Below, one piece after another: positions 27,801 to 40,529 of a stretch of DNA of 64,000 bases. The position numbers were made by a program, and so were the translations under genes. The stretch is from Ehretia macrophylla (taxonomy: Eukaryota; Streptophyta; Magnoliopsida; Boraginales; Ehretiaceae), in assembly GCA_037974665.1 (NCBI GenBank), contig CM075780.1, positions 56,089,594 to 56,153,593 on the forward strand. The letters are read 5' to 3'. Position 1 is the first letter of the stretch. Each line of letters opens with the position of its first letter. The notes under the pieces were generated by a model. It made no database searches. It saw only the letters and a list, made by a program, of their open reading frames with translations, and was not told where the DNA came from.

Positions 27801-29776
27801 TTACTCACTAACTTAACAACTTTAGTTGCTGAGATAACAAAGCTCGTCTTAGCACCCCGGTTCCCTGCTACCTCTACTACTGGCTGATCTGGCAATCAAA
27901 ACCGTACTACCTTGGTTCTACAGTTTAACTAGGCATCATATTTAGAAAGCCAATCCATACCCAAGATAACATCATACCCCCGGATAGGAAATAAGATAAG
28001 GTCCGAAGGAAAACTATACCCCTTAACATGTATTTTACAATCCTTACATACTAAGCCAGTCACATACTTATCAGTCAAAGAGGTACTAATCTCAACCACA
28101 TAAGACAATCTTTCGGGTTTCATATTAACGCATTGCACACAAGCAGGAATAATGAAAGAATGCGTAGCACCAGAATCAATCAACACTTTAACAAGTTGAT
28201 CAAGTATAAGGAAGATACCTTCCATAACTACAGTCTTCTCGGGCATCTCCTCCAAATCAATTGCGTAGGCCCGAGCCTGAACCCGCTGTTGCTGAGGTGC
28301 ATTGCCCGCAGCTCTACCCTGATAACCCTGGGTCACTGCCCGATCCTCAGTCCTCAAATATCTAGGGCAATCCCTCGCCCTGTGCTGATTGCTGCCGCAT
28401 CCTAAACACGTCCCTGCCTTCACTCTACAATTGGCCTCCACATGCCCTGTGCGCTTGCAGTGTGTACACTATGGTGATGATGCACTAACACTGCCCCTGG
28501 AAGAACCAGAAGCTGAAGAAACAGCTTAACCAGCCTGCTGCTGAGGCCTTACCAAACTAGGCCTGTACTGACCCTGAGACTGGGTTGGCCTAAACTGGGA
28601 CTGAACCTGATATGACCCATGCTGAAACTGAGGCCGATAATAACTCTGCTGTCCCTGTGGCCTAAAAGAACCCTGCTGAGCTGGTGGCCTGTACACAACC
28701 TGCTGTACAGGAGGCCTATACATACCCTGCTGAAACTGCTGCTGATATAGCCTCTTACTGGGCTGACTAGACACAATCTGATCCCCCTTCCTCTTCTCTA
28801 ATCTAGAAGCTGCATCAAAGGCCTCAATGAATATATCATACCGATTCAGAGCCATCACATCCTGAATCTCGGGCCTCAACCCCAACATGAATCTACGAGT
28901 CCTCCACTCCTCATAAGCCACATACTCTGGTGCATACCGGGACAATCGAGTAAAGGAGGCCTCATACTGAACCACTGAGGCATCCCCTTGAATCAGAGAC
29001 AGAAACTCAGCCTCTCTCCGCTCCCTCACGATTCTCGGGACATACTTTGCCCGAAAAGCCAACAAAAAGGTACCCCAAACATACGAAATACCCTGAGTTT
29101 CCCAACTAGTTCTTACTGTGCGCCACCATTCTTCTGCCTTATCATCCAGCAAGTACATGGAAAATGAGACCTTCTGCTCATCAGTATAATCAAGAGGATC
29201 ATAAATCTTCTCCACCTTACTAATCCACGCTTCAGCCTTCCGATCATCGGGTTCCCCCTGAAATCTAGGTGGATGATACCCTAAGCACTCTTTCAGGGTA
29301 CCACACCCGTGGTTTCCACCTTGCATATTCAATAACTAAGCCTGCCAAGCCTGAGTCTGGGTAGCCTGCCCTGCTATCAACTGGGCCTGTCTGGCCATTA
29401 ACTCAACAATCCTATCCATAGCTACCCCCAAACGATTATCACCCCTATCACGGCCCAGTGCCACATTACCAGGAGTCTCATCTACTACCTCGGGCCTACC
29501 TATGGTCCTTGGTCTACCGGCTATTCTACTAACAAAAGACTTAGCACAGGTTATAGCATGTAAACAGGTCATAAACAACTATTAACACATAAACAGCAAA
29601 CTCATATAAAACACATAAATAAATTGATCACATAATCACATAAGCACTAAATCACTTAATCACTTAATCATTTAATCATATTAATACATAGTTCACTTTT
29701 ATTTGTTTTCAAACATACTTTCATGCTAAGACCATTACCCACATTCCGAGAATACCCCGGCTGACAACTAACATGC
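24806..29776 (-). pseudogene. Element G gag-pol region
   Basis: Minus strand, right to left. Gag lies about 28.5-29.6 kb and includes a YHPPRFQGEPDDRKAEAW block. A knuckle CLGCGSNQHRARDC and protease VLIDSGATHSFI follow at 27.9-28.4 kb. Reverse transcriptase, with [13 protein letters not shown], is at about 26.9-27.9 kb. RNase H ([16 protein letters not shown] and [14 protein letters not shown]) lies at 26.5-26.8 kb. Integrase lies at 25.4-26.3 kb, with an HHCC region ending CLTCQRVKAEHQ and a core DRDPRFT...[14 protein letters not shown]-terminal part with KVLWKHHGIEEATWERR, typical of Tekay chromodomain tails, is at 24.8-25.3 kb. The product in life would be a polyprotein cut by its own protease. 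This copy has about half a dozen breaks and is treated as a fossil. Confidence 0.93.
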
Positions 29777-29788
29777 GCTCTGATACCA
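29777..29788 (-). other. Element G primer-binding site
   Basis: The plus strand reads GCTCTGATACCA, the complement of TGGTATCAGAGC (initiator tRNA-Met type). It sits six bases from the inner edge of the 5' LTR at 29795. Confidence 0.9.
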
Positions 29789-29794
29789 CTTAAA

Positions 29795-32226
29795 TGTCAC
29801 GTCCCAACTCGACCCCATCTACGATCAATTAGAACGCAACGGAATTTCAGCAGTATAACAACAGTAAATAGGATACCGAGGCTCTAAACCAATCTCCTTA
29901 GAACATCATACATCAACTCCATAACCATACTATAAACAACTCCTCAAAAAAATAACAACATACAACATAACCATATTACACCATAATCATTCTTTGTTAT
30001 ATGACTCCGTTCTAACATATTACATCAACTTTAATGTACATTACAAAACATATTGATACCAACCTAGCAACCTAAACATAGACAAAAGAAAGACTACTAA
30101 GATAGCATCAACTAATTCATTATCTTTTCAACATCTTTTACATTATGAACTACAAAGCATATAAAAGTCTACTAAGTTAATATACAAGATAGTAAAACAA
30201 TACAACATCAAGGATAAGACTCCGGAACATAAGACTCATCCACGTAAGACACATTTTCCTCTTCAGGAGACACGTACTCGTAGTCTTGTGATAGGACACC
30301 TGTAAGCATGCAATAATAGAGAGTGAGCTTATATAAAATAAGCCTAGTGAGGATCCGATAGATCTCTAACAGTATTCACTATACTCCATGGAAATAATCC
30401 TTTGAGCAAGTAAACACACAATAACATCAATAATACTATCATCACATAAACTATAATGACATATCAATAAATGATACACTAGTTGGTGTAGCTCCAAACG
30501 CGATCACGATCATAACAGCCTTCTTGTGACTCCCATAAACTCACGCACCCGAGGTACCCCAATAACCTCTCCCTCCATGACACCTCTGTCATGCGAGTTG
30601 GAGATAGTCTCTGGTAGTCATGCTGTTATCAACCCGACAGCTCGATACTGCCCGAGAGGTGGTACACATACCAAAGACTCAACAATAATAATAAACATCA
30701 TTCACAGGAGGACAGTCTAGCAGAACTGCCTATCTCCCGGTTCATCAATCATCAATCATCAATCAATAATCATATTATCATCATAATAACATCAATAATC
30801 AATTTAACAACAAAAAACTAAGTTAGATGACAAAGTAGGCCATCCAACTGAACATGCATTAAACACACAATCAAACCCTAGTTTATCCATCATCAACTCA
30901 CAATTCAATCACTCAAACCATACCCAATCAACTAAAGGCATAATTCAACATTTTAAAGAAAGACAACCTAAACTTCAAATATTCATAACCTACATTCTAC
31001 TAATCCAAACAACTCCAAATCAGTTTCTATCACTCACCCACTCAATCAACTACATTAGCCCCCTCGGAAACCAACCAAAACACATCCAAATCGTGCCCAA
31101 TAACCCTAAAACCCTAGTGTGTCATGGCTGAAATTTCTAGACTTTAGCACCGACCTAACAAACCAAAATTCGGCATTACAACGGCGCTACCACGTAATTA
31201 ATAAATTTTGAGAAATCGACGGCAATCAATTTCAACCAATACAACTCAAGATAATCAACATTTAGCAAATTAATCAACTTTAAATACCCAAAAATAAATA
31301 ATTATGCTACAACAGTTCAAATCTCGTAAGATTACATACAAATGATCCCTAGCATGCATGGAGCAATAATTTAACATCAGATTAACATTTTAACAGTTCA
31401 ATAATCAATTCTACGCAAAAACATAAAAGATGAGTTTTGAGATCTAGAATTTTTCTCTCATCTTTGATGTGATATAAGCCTAGAAATGCGTGCAATGCAT
31501 GCCCAACAAGTGGAATCCAACTCGGCACAAAGTTCTACGGACAAAAACTAGGTTTTTCTTTGAAAAATTACTTTGAAAACTTGTTGAAAACTCTTGGTTT
31601 TTCTCCTATGGCCTCTCGGCCATGTGTGTGAAATTGAGGGTGTTTTTTTGCTTTGTGAGTGTGTGTTGGTGATATATGCATAAAGGTCAACATTTAAAAA
31701 TAGTCAAAGTTAGTTTAAATTAGTCTTTTAATTGTATTTTTAGTCTTTTAATTCATTTCTTGAGTATTTCTTGCTCAACTATTAAATTAACACTTAAAAT
31801 ATCTCAAATAATTTATTTCTAGATGACAAGAAGTTTTATAATCAAACAATTTCACCCGAGTCGGCTTAAAACTCGATTTTCACAAAAGTCTGTGTAAAAA
31901 GCCTAATGAATTCCTAAGGCGATTTGAAATCCGTTTTCAACAAACACAGGTCTATTAAAGTCCGAAGACTAGGTCTAGAAGGGTTAAAAAGACCAGTTTC
32001 AAAATTTTAGCAGACGTGTTTCAAAATTACTATTCACTAAAAGTCGACGATAAAATTTCTGACTCTGTTTTTTATGAAAATTTCATGAATGCACATTTAG
32101 CATGTTCTAGGAGTATTAATATCAAAATTATCTCATTCTAAGTCATATAGCACATAAACAGGTCAATTCACGCAAAGTGAGAATAAACACACAAAACGAG
32201 ACAGGATAGAAAAGTGGGGTTTCACA
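29795..32226 (-). repeat. Element G 5' LTR
   Basis: 2,432 bp, paired with 22349-24805. It begins TGTCACGTCCCAACTCGACC and ends GTGGGGTTTCACA on the plus strand, followed by the GTTAT duplication. Confidence 0.92.
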
Positions 32227-32799
32227 GTTATTATTTGGAAGACTTCTCTAGAACTTTTGAAGTATATTTGATCGGGTATTCTTAATACTCTCCTCAGCAC
32301 TCCTAATAGGGAAATTCTTCTATGAAATTCATGACTAGCGGGGTATTTATTTGGACCTCTGGATGGAATCTTCATTTGAGCCTTTAGTTGGCTTCCTGCT
32401 TGGGCGTTCTAGGGTAATAATAGTTGAACTTCTACTGGAGATTTGTATGTGGGGTATTCCTTTGGTACTCTTCTTGTCAATAATATGTGGCATTGATAAT
32501 ATGTACAGTATCCCTGCTTTAGTCTTTGTTGGTATTATCTCGGCGCTCTTGGTTGGAATTTTATTCTTCTTCGGTATTCGTATTAGTGGGATTCTTGTTT
32601 GGATTTATTCACGGTATCTTCATTTGAGCCTTTATTCGGCATTACTACTTGGAATTTCTTCTTAAACTTCCCTATTGGTCTTCTTGTTTAATATACTTGC
32701 TCAGCAACCGATGAAGATTAGTCAGAGTTGGGTTCAGTGGATGTAGAGTTCTATCGAAAGAAGAATTGCGATGACGCAATTGTTTTAAGGGGGGAAGGA

Positions 32800-35524
32800 T
32801 GTGATAACCCGAACCCGGCATGCATTTAATGGCATTTAACTACATTTAATTAAATATTTAATTAGTTAAATCATCCATTTTATACTATTTTAATATTTCT
32901 TTTAGAAATATTCAATAATTTTTTTATATTGATTAATTAAAAGATTATTACCTATTTTTATTATTTATAGAAATTGGATTTACTTTCTTGTATTTAATTA
33001 AGTATGATCTTATATGTTAGTATTTAATTACATTTGATTACGTGTTTATATTAACTTGTTCATTCGTATCTTAGCATTAATTTTATAATTCTTTAAAATA
33101 TTCTAGAAATAGTTAAATTATTTATTTTTAAATGAATATTGATTATTTTGATTGTTTTGATTATTTTAAGAATCGGTTTTATTTTATTGCATTTAATTAC
33201 TCAGTTTTCAATTAAATGAGAAAAATGGCTCGGAGTCCGGAGTGGATTTTAAACTATTCTACTTTTCAAAAATTATAGTTTTATATTATTGCTCATCATT
33301 TGATTAGCAATCGTTTATTGACCGTTCGATCGTAGCATTTCAAAAATGAAAGTTAGAAGAATATTTCTCGGATTTCGTGTATAGCGTTTCTAGTTTAATT
33401 TAGTTAATTTTAGTTGGTTTTCATTAAAATTGCATTGTTTAAACTTGTGCTAGACTAAATGCTAATTAAATGAGCTTGTTTGACCATATTTACACTTAAT
33501 TTTGGCTTTGCTAAAAGACCATTTTGCCCTTTAGTTGATTTATCACCTTTTAAATAATAAAACAAGGCAAAATTTGTCATCAAAACAAATTGCCAAATTC
33601 CCCCCATATCCCTTGGTTGGCCGAAACTTCAAGGAGCCAAAATAGAGATTTTGATTTCATTTTTCTTGCACAATCATGCGTGGAATTGCTCGGGGGTCGT
33701 GGCTTGGGTACTTGCGGGTCTTCCTCGTCAATCTCTGTGAAGGTTTTCACGTTTTTGTGCATTTTTATTTGAATTTTATTTTTGATTCAATTTTTCATAT
33801 TTGATATTTATTGCGTTATAATGCTTGTTATTGCTTGAAATAACTTCTTTAGGATTCGTAGAGCATTGTTTATTAGTTATTTAGCAATTTTTACGGCTAG
33901 AAATACAAATTTGAAATTGGGGAAGAATAATGAATAGTGATTTTGAATCGTAAAACCCTAGAATTTCAGATTTTGATCCAAATTACGATTTCTTGATTTG
34001 AATAGGTGCCATTAGTGATAGAAAGATAAAATGTGCAATAAAAACAGACCGGCCTTTGTTAAAATTAAAAATTAGACAAAGAAACGTAAAGGGGCCATTT
34101 GACCAAGAGTTGACCATGCTCGAATTAAGTTGGGGGTTTTGCTATTGAGGGCATGGAAGTACTTTTGGCGCTGTTGTGGCATTGATTGAATGATCGGTTA
34201 GTATAGCTGTAGTTCAAACGCAGTAGGTGGACTTTCGGGCTTCGGTTGGAAAAGTGAGGTTTCGTGACATAAAAACGTGCCTTGTAGTGCCTAGGTGAAT
34301 GTAGTGAAATCAATTTCCTAATCCCGTAGCTCGTTTGCTCGTAATTACCTTTGGAAGTAAGGGATTGAATAATGATATTTGTCGTTTTCGTGTTTGAACT
34401 GCTATTACGTGTTTAATTGATGGTCTTGTTGAAGTTAATGATAATCATGCTTGAAAAGTTAATTGATTGCTCTTATTGATTGTAAGTGCTTGATATCTCG
34501 TTTATCGCCACTAATTTGCACTTTCGTACTATCGCTCGTTTATTGCTTGTATCTCGTATTGCATTACATAGTGTCAGGCGCGTGAGTGATGGGCCTCTCT
34601 AGGTAGTCTTGGGCTGCCAGGGTTGGTTTGCTCTAGCTCCGTGTCCTATTCCCATTCTCGATAGATGTGTCGGGGTACATTCGGAGTACACCCAGTGGAA
34701 GTTATAAGGTGGTTGCGCACTTATTGTCATCGTTGTCAACATCAAGCTCAAGATTGATGTATTGCTCGTGAAATGGTACATTGCTCATATGAGTGAATCG
34801 TGACCATCAAAGTATGGTATAGCTTTGAATGGTTGTGTTAATCCTTTCTTTAATTGTTTATTGTATTGTCGTTTATATTGAATGCTTTCTTATTGATTAT
34901 ATTGCTTGACTGTACCTATTTGCATTGCACGACCTTCTTTCTCTCCACCTCGATATCTGTTCCGCCCTCACTAAGTATACGTGTTGTGTATACTCACTCC
35001 TCACCACCATATTTCAAGAAATACCATGTTAGCTGGAAAGTTCGTGGTTATGTGGTAGATCGTACTTGAAGAGTTGCCTTGCGTGCTATGTGGCTTGAGT
35101 TGTCAATGATGCAAAGATGTATGTTTCATGTATTGTATGTATTTAGTGTTAAAAGTTATGTAATTAACTTAACTAGGTCTATTAGAATGGTATGATAGTC
35201 TATTTTATGCAATAGGTTAGTATAGTTTAATTGCCAAGCATGAATGTACTTGTCAAAGATGAGAAGAGATAGGTTAGCTTTTAAACTGGAAATGTATATT
35301 TACTTGTGTTCGCTTGTTGAGAACCAAGGCTCGGATGGCCTTAAGGTGTTTGAATGGTTGGATACGGTACTGGTCCACTTATATGCTATTGTAGGTTTGC
35401 ATTTTGCCTAGAAACATGGGAGACTCTATCTGTTTTCCCTAAATTTTATGCCCGGGTTTGGAATTGGGTTGTGATTAGATTGATTGATAGAACTCCCGGT
35501 CTCGAGAGGGATCGGGGTATTGCA
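32800..35524 (+). repeat. Element E 3' LTR
   Basis: 2,725 bp, preceded by the purine tract AAGGGGGGAAGGA at 32787-32799. It preserves the empty site for solo LTR F (GAAATACCATG). The downstream base run GCTCG is the target-site duplication of E. Confidence 0.9.
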
Positions 35525-35670
35525 GCTCGGGCTATTGTAATTGAGCCTTAGCGGACTTAGGCGGAGCGATCTTCTTAAGCCCGTGGCATCACGATCCTAG
35601 AAATGATTCAGAGTTTTATTATGGTATCAGAGCTTGTTTTAGCAAAAAAAAAAAATTTGGGGTCATGACA

Positions 35671-38600
35671 GGTGGGATCAGAGCTTAGCCGGTTGGTTAG
35701 GCGTAGTTGGGTTAGAACCCCAGGCATGTGGGTAGTTGTCTTAATGTGAATAGATAGACTCAAATTACTTTATGTATAAATATATGATTAATGTGATATG
35801 TACTAATCTTGTGTGAACAATGTGCCTTGGATTGTTATATGGTTATATGAGTTGGACATGTAGTATATATATATCTTATCTATATTACTTATCATATATC
35901 TTATATTGCACTAACCCTTACATAACATATGACGGTGAGTGGGTGTCTATTCTCATAGATGGTAGGAGGTCCTAGGACACGGGGTAATCAGAGAGACGAC
36001 AATACTGGTGGAGAAGGTCGGCAATCAGTAGTGGATCAGGTGCTTCAACAGATGGAAACCACGATGGCTCAGATGGTTCAGGTTATAAATCAGCAGAGGA
36101 TAAGAGGTCTAGGCACCAGTGGTGGTGGACACGGAGCAGGAGGTAGTGGCGAAGACGGAGGTAATAGAGGAGATGATACCCTAAAAGATTTCCTGATTTA
36201 CTATCCTCTAAAATTCAATGGTCAACTGAATGACGAAGAAGCAGAATATTGTTTTTCCCGAACAGAAAAGATTTATGCTGCCACAAATTATATAGATCAG
36301 AAGAAGGTTAATTTTGAAGTTTTTCAGTTGGAAGGTGACACTGAAACATGGTGGCAGGTAGTAGCAAAACAGTGGGAGATCTAACGCACTCCGTATACTA
36401 GGAGAAACTTTTCTAGGGTATTCAAAGAAAAATATGTATCCGAGGTTTCCAAGGATAGGAGGATGAATGAGTTTATGTATCTAGAGCAGGGAGGTATGAC
36501 TGTAGCCAAGTATGAGGCGAGATTTGATAAACTTTCATAGTACGCACCATACATGGTCTAGACTCTTGCCGTAAGATTTGAAAGTTTAAACAGGGGTTGA
36601 GGCTAGAGATTCAAGATGGTTTGGTAGTGGCTGAGTTCAATACTTATAATGCGGTATTTGTTGTTGCATCGAGGGTGGAAGAACATAAACTAGCAATGAG
36701 AGCTGGGTTGTCTCAGCAGAACAAGAGGCCCTTCCAGACTCAGGGGCAGTCACGAACATTCTAGATGCAGAGTAGCCAGTCTAGGTCGACAGCTCTCCGA
36801 CCCTAGTCAAGAGCGTCAGTAGCTTCTACAGCACGAGGCAAAATAGGTACCACTACTACAGGCTCGGTTGTTACATGTTCATATTGTGAGAAGAAGGGTC
36901 ACACTGAGGCCTAGTGTTGGAAAAAATCAAGGAATTGTATGGGGTGCAGCAGTGATCAGCACCGGGTGAGAAAATGTCTGAAGAGGCAGAGAGGTCCGAT
37001 TCAGGCCGCCGGGGGAGTAGCATAGATTAGGCCCAGGGAAGTTGTCCCAGCACCGATGATGTAAGCTCAGGCATATGCTGTAGATGTACAAGAAATACCA
37101 GATGAGACAGTCGTTGTTGAAGGTGCTTTTCTAATCTCAAAATAATTAGTTAAAGTACTTATTGATCCTGGTGCTACATAATCATTTATAACTCCTAAAT
37201 GTGCATATCGTACGAAGTTGTTAGTTGAAAATTTACCTTATCATGTGCAAGTTAATACACCAATGGGTCCCAAATGTGCTAGTAGATTAATATGTAGATC
37301 AAGATACAGATTGGGGATCAGGAGTTTTTGGCCGATATCATAGTGTTTATCTTCCGAGATTATCAAGTTATTCTAGAAATGGATTGGCTGGCATGACATC
37401 ATGCAAGACTGAATTTTCGAACAAAAGTAGTAAAGTTTAAAGTGCCAGGTCAGCCTGTTTTTGAGCTAAGAGGAAGAAGGAGTTTGGCCAGGGAATCGAC
37501 CATTTTATCCATTAAAGCTGTAAAAATGATCAAAAAAGGATGTCAGGGATATCTTGCCTATCTAATCAACAAACCGGCAGATAAAGTCAAAATGGAGGAG
37601 GTACCAGTGATTAAGGAATATGCGGATGTGTTTTCAGAAGAGTTACCAAGATTGCCACGGGACAGAGATGTGGAGTTCGGGATCAAGGTGCTACCAGGCA
37701 CTCAACCGATATCAATGGCTCATTATCGAATGGCTCCTACAAGATTACAGGAATTGAAAGTCCAATTATAGGAACTACTAGAGAAAGATTTTATCCGACC
37801 AAGTTCATCCCCATAGGGTGCACCGGTGTTGTTTGTTATAAAGAATGATGGGTCTTTGAGACTGTGTATAGACAATCGAGGTTTGAATTAGGTAACGATC
37901 AAGAACAAATACATGTTGCCATTAATCGATGAGTTGTTTGATCAACTTCAAGGAGCCAAAGTATACTCGAAGTTCGATTTGACGCAGGGTTATTATCAAC
38001 TTTCAATCAAGAATGAGGATATTCCAAAATCAGCCTTCAGAACAAGGTATGGGCATTTCGAATTTGTGGTTATGCTATTTAGGTTGACAAATGCCCCTAC
38101 AGCATTTATGGATTTAATGCATAGAGTATTCTGACCATACTTAGACCAATTCATGGTGATTTTCATAGACGACATATTGGTTTACTCTAAGTCTGAGGAG
38201 GAGCATGAACAACATTTGCGGTTGGTATTGCAGAAACTCTAGGAGCACCAGCTATATGCCAAATTTAGCAAATGCGAATTCTGGTTGAGTCAAGTGGCCT
38301 TTTTGGGGCACATTATATCCCAAGGGGGAATATCAGTAGATCCAGCAAAGATTGAGAGGGTACTGTCGTAGAAGAGACCGAAAACAGTAACAGAGATTTG
38401 GAGTTTTCTGGGATTGGCTGGTTATTATCGGAAGTTTGTCAAGGACTTCTCAAAAATTGCTGGACCGCTTACCAAGTTAACCCAGAAAAAAAAAAGATGA
38501 GTTTTATTTGGGATGATAAGTGCGAGAATAGTTTCTAGGAGTTAAAGAAGAGACTAACAACGACACCAATTCTTGCCTTATCAAAGGGGACCAAGAACTT

Positions 38601-40529
38601 CATTGTCTATAGTGATGCCTCTAAAGAAGGTTTGGGTTGTGTGTTGATGCAGAACAAGAAGGTAATTGCGTACACCTCCCGAAAGATTAAGACCTATCAG
38701 TTGAACTATCCCACTCACGACTTGGAGCTCCTTGCAATTGTATTTTCCCCAAAGAAGTGGCGACACTACCTTTGGGGTAGTAGATTCGAGATATTCACAA
38801 ACCACAAAAGCCTTAAGTATTTGTTTTCGCAGAAAGAACTAAATATGAGGCAATTGAGAAGGATAGAGTTATTAGGTGACTACAACTACTCAATCAACTA
38901 TGTGCCAGGGAAAGCGAATATTATGGCTGATGCTTTGAGTAGGAAGGTAGGGTTGGAAAAGTTGGAAATAAAGGAGTTTGAAATGCTAGAAGAAGTGGGT
39001 TGCTAGAAACCAGAGTTAACCAAAAAATGAGTTTTGTTTGCGCATCTACAAGTTCAACCCATGATGATGCCCCAAATTAAGGAAGCCTAACAACAAGACA
39101 AAAGGCTCTAGGAAACCACTAAGGAAAAACCTGATTTCCAGGTGCATAACGATAGAATATTACGATTACGACGTCAAATTTGTGTTCCGAATGACTCTGA
39201 ATTGAAAAGAATGGTTCTCGAGGAGGCACATAACTCCAAGTACACCATTCATCCCGGTGGAACAAATATGTACAGAGAATTGAGACAACACTACTGGTGG
39301 AACAATATAAAAAGAGAGATTGCACAATTTGTGGGCTGATGTTTGACCTGTTAGAAAGTGAAAGTAGAGTATCAGAGGCCGACAGGGTTGCGACAACCGT
39401 TAGAAATTACCCAATGGAAGTGGGAGCACGTAATGATGGACTTCGTGATGGAGTTGCCGAGGTCACTGAGATGATGTGACGCTACTTGGGTCGTAGTTGA
39501 CAGACTGACCAAGACAGCTTGCTTTATTCCCATGAACAAAACATATAATCTAGAGAAACTGGCCGAGCTGTATGTGAAGGACATTGTAAGATTACATGGT
39601 GTGCCAGCGAGCATTGTATCGGATAGGGATACTTGTTTTTACATCGCAGTTTTGGCCGTTGTTTCAGAAAGCCCTAGGAACAAGCTTGAAATTCAGTACG
39701 ACATATCACCCCCAAACGGACGGACAATCGGAAAGGACTATACAAATACTGGAGGATATGTTGAGGGCTTGTATGCTAGACTTCGGTAAAGGATGGGAGA
39801 AACATCCTCCCTTTAGCTGAGTTTGCATACAACAACAGTTACCAGTCGACGATAGGGATAGCTCCCTACGAGGCATTGTATGGGTAGAAGTGTAGATCCC
39901 CGCTGTACTAGGATGAGGTTGGGGAGATGAAAGTAGTTGATCGCATGGTGTTACCGGAGTTAGTAGAAAAGATTGAGAACGTGCATCTGATCCGAAAGAG
40001 AATGTTTACCGCCCAGAGTCGTCAAAAAAGTTATGCAAAAAAATGAAGACGGGATCTAGAGTTTGAGTTAAGGATCAGGTATTCCTGATAGTATCACCTC
40101 GAAGAGGGTTGGTTCGATATGGTAAAGGTGAAAAACTTAGCCCGAGATACGTGGGACCATTTGAGATTATTGAAAAGATTAGCAAGTTCGCATACCTGTT
40201 GGAGTTGCCTCCGAGTCTTGCAAATGTGCATAATGTGTTTCACATGTTGATACTGAGGAAATATCACCCCGATCTGTCTCATGTCTTGGAGTTCGAGCCA
40301 TTGCAGAATCAAGAGAACTTGTCGTATAATGAGAAACCAGTTCAGATTCTGGCTGAACAGGAACGGGAGTTGAGGTCAAAGAAAATTATGATGGTAAAGG
40401 TTCTATGGAACAATCATGGAATAGATTAAACAACCTGGGAACGCCGAGACCAGATGGAACAACAGTATCCCGGGTTGTTTGGCAGGTAATTAAAAATTTC
40501 GAGGACGAAATTCTTTTAAGGAGGGAGGA
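35671..40529 (+). pseudogene. Element D primer-binding site and gag-pol region
   Basis: Plus strand. The primer-binding site is at 35673-35684. Gag begins near 35959 and carries DFLIYYPLKFNGQ and a TETWWQ motif. Zinc-knuckle-like cysteines (CSYCEKKGH) lie near 36875. A protease region lies near 37080-37400. Reverse transcriptase, with [10 protein letters not shown] and [11 protein letters not shown], is near 37600-38250. RNase H ([45 protein letters not shown]) lies near 38590-38950. Integrase, with the HH-CC region and [12 protein letters not shown], is near 39130-39880. The tail KVLWNNHGID is near 40400-40430, and the polypurine tract ends at 40529. The layout is that of a Tekay chromovirus. 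It is heavily decayed, with a few dozen breaks. Confidence 0.88.

Larger units (their letters stand above)
22349..32226 (-). mobile_element. Element G: Tekay-like chromovirus (Ty3/gypsy)
   Basis: LTRs at 22349-24805 and 29795-32226, with a perfect 5-bp duplication GTTAT at 22344-22348 and 32227-32231. The minus-sense primer-binding site TGGTATCAGAGC is at 29777-29788, and a polypurine tract (complement TTCTCCCCCTTTAAAG) lies at 24806-24821. Gag, zinc knuckle, protease, reverse transcriptase, RNase H, integrase and a chromodomain-like C-terminus are all recognisable in that order. It has about half a dozen breaks and looks otherwise full length. LTRs differ by about 4-7% in the parts compared by eye. 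A third LTR of this family starts at 63890. Confidence 0.93.
21299..32783 (+). other. Element E non-coding interior (21299-22348 and 32232-32783)
   Basis: About 1.6 kb outside element G. It is rich in TTGG, TTCTT and GGTATTCTT-like words that recur irregularly (for example GGGTATTCTTTGGAACTTCT near 21985-22005 and CGGTATTCGTATTAGTGGG near 32573-32592). Hydrophobic short frames at 21910-22201 and 32351-32665 arise from this T-rich composition and match no gag, protease, polymerase or integrase motif that I recognise. Confidence 0.65.
16095..35524 (+). mobile_element. Element E: non-autonomous LTR element (LARD-like)
   Basis: Left LTR 16095-21284 (2.75 kb after removing solo LTR F) and right LTR 32800-35524 (2.73 kb). 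Both begin TGTGATAACCCGAACCC and end GATCGGGGT-TT-CA. A perfect 5-bp target-site duplication GCTCG flanks it at 16090-16094 and 35525-35529. A TGGTATCAGAGC primer-binding site follows the left LTR and the tract TTTTAAGGGGGGAAGGA precedes the right one. Without element G, the interior is only about 1.6 kb and shows no gag or pol motif. LTRs differ by about 3-7% depending on the segment. It looks structurally whole but never had, or has lost, coding capacity, so it would have needed enzymes from a relative such as D or G. Confidence 0.87.
12642..35670 (+). repeat. Element D 5' LTR, interrupted by element E
   Basis: LTR sequence is 12642-16094 and 35530-35670, about 3.6 kb in all. It ends in an A-run followed by TTTGGGGTCATGACA, as does the right LTR. 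Uninterrupted, the right LTR reads straight through the E insertion point (ATAGTGCTTGGGCTATTG near 42538), which proves that E inserted here. Confidence 0.85.

Noticed and set aside
32351-32665. 104-codon hydrophobic frame
   Set aside because: Lies in the non-coding interior of element E next to its purine tract, with the same T-rich bias as the other half of the interior.
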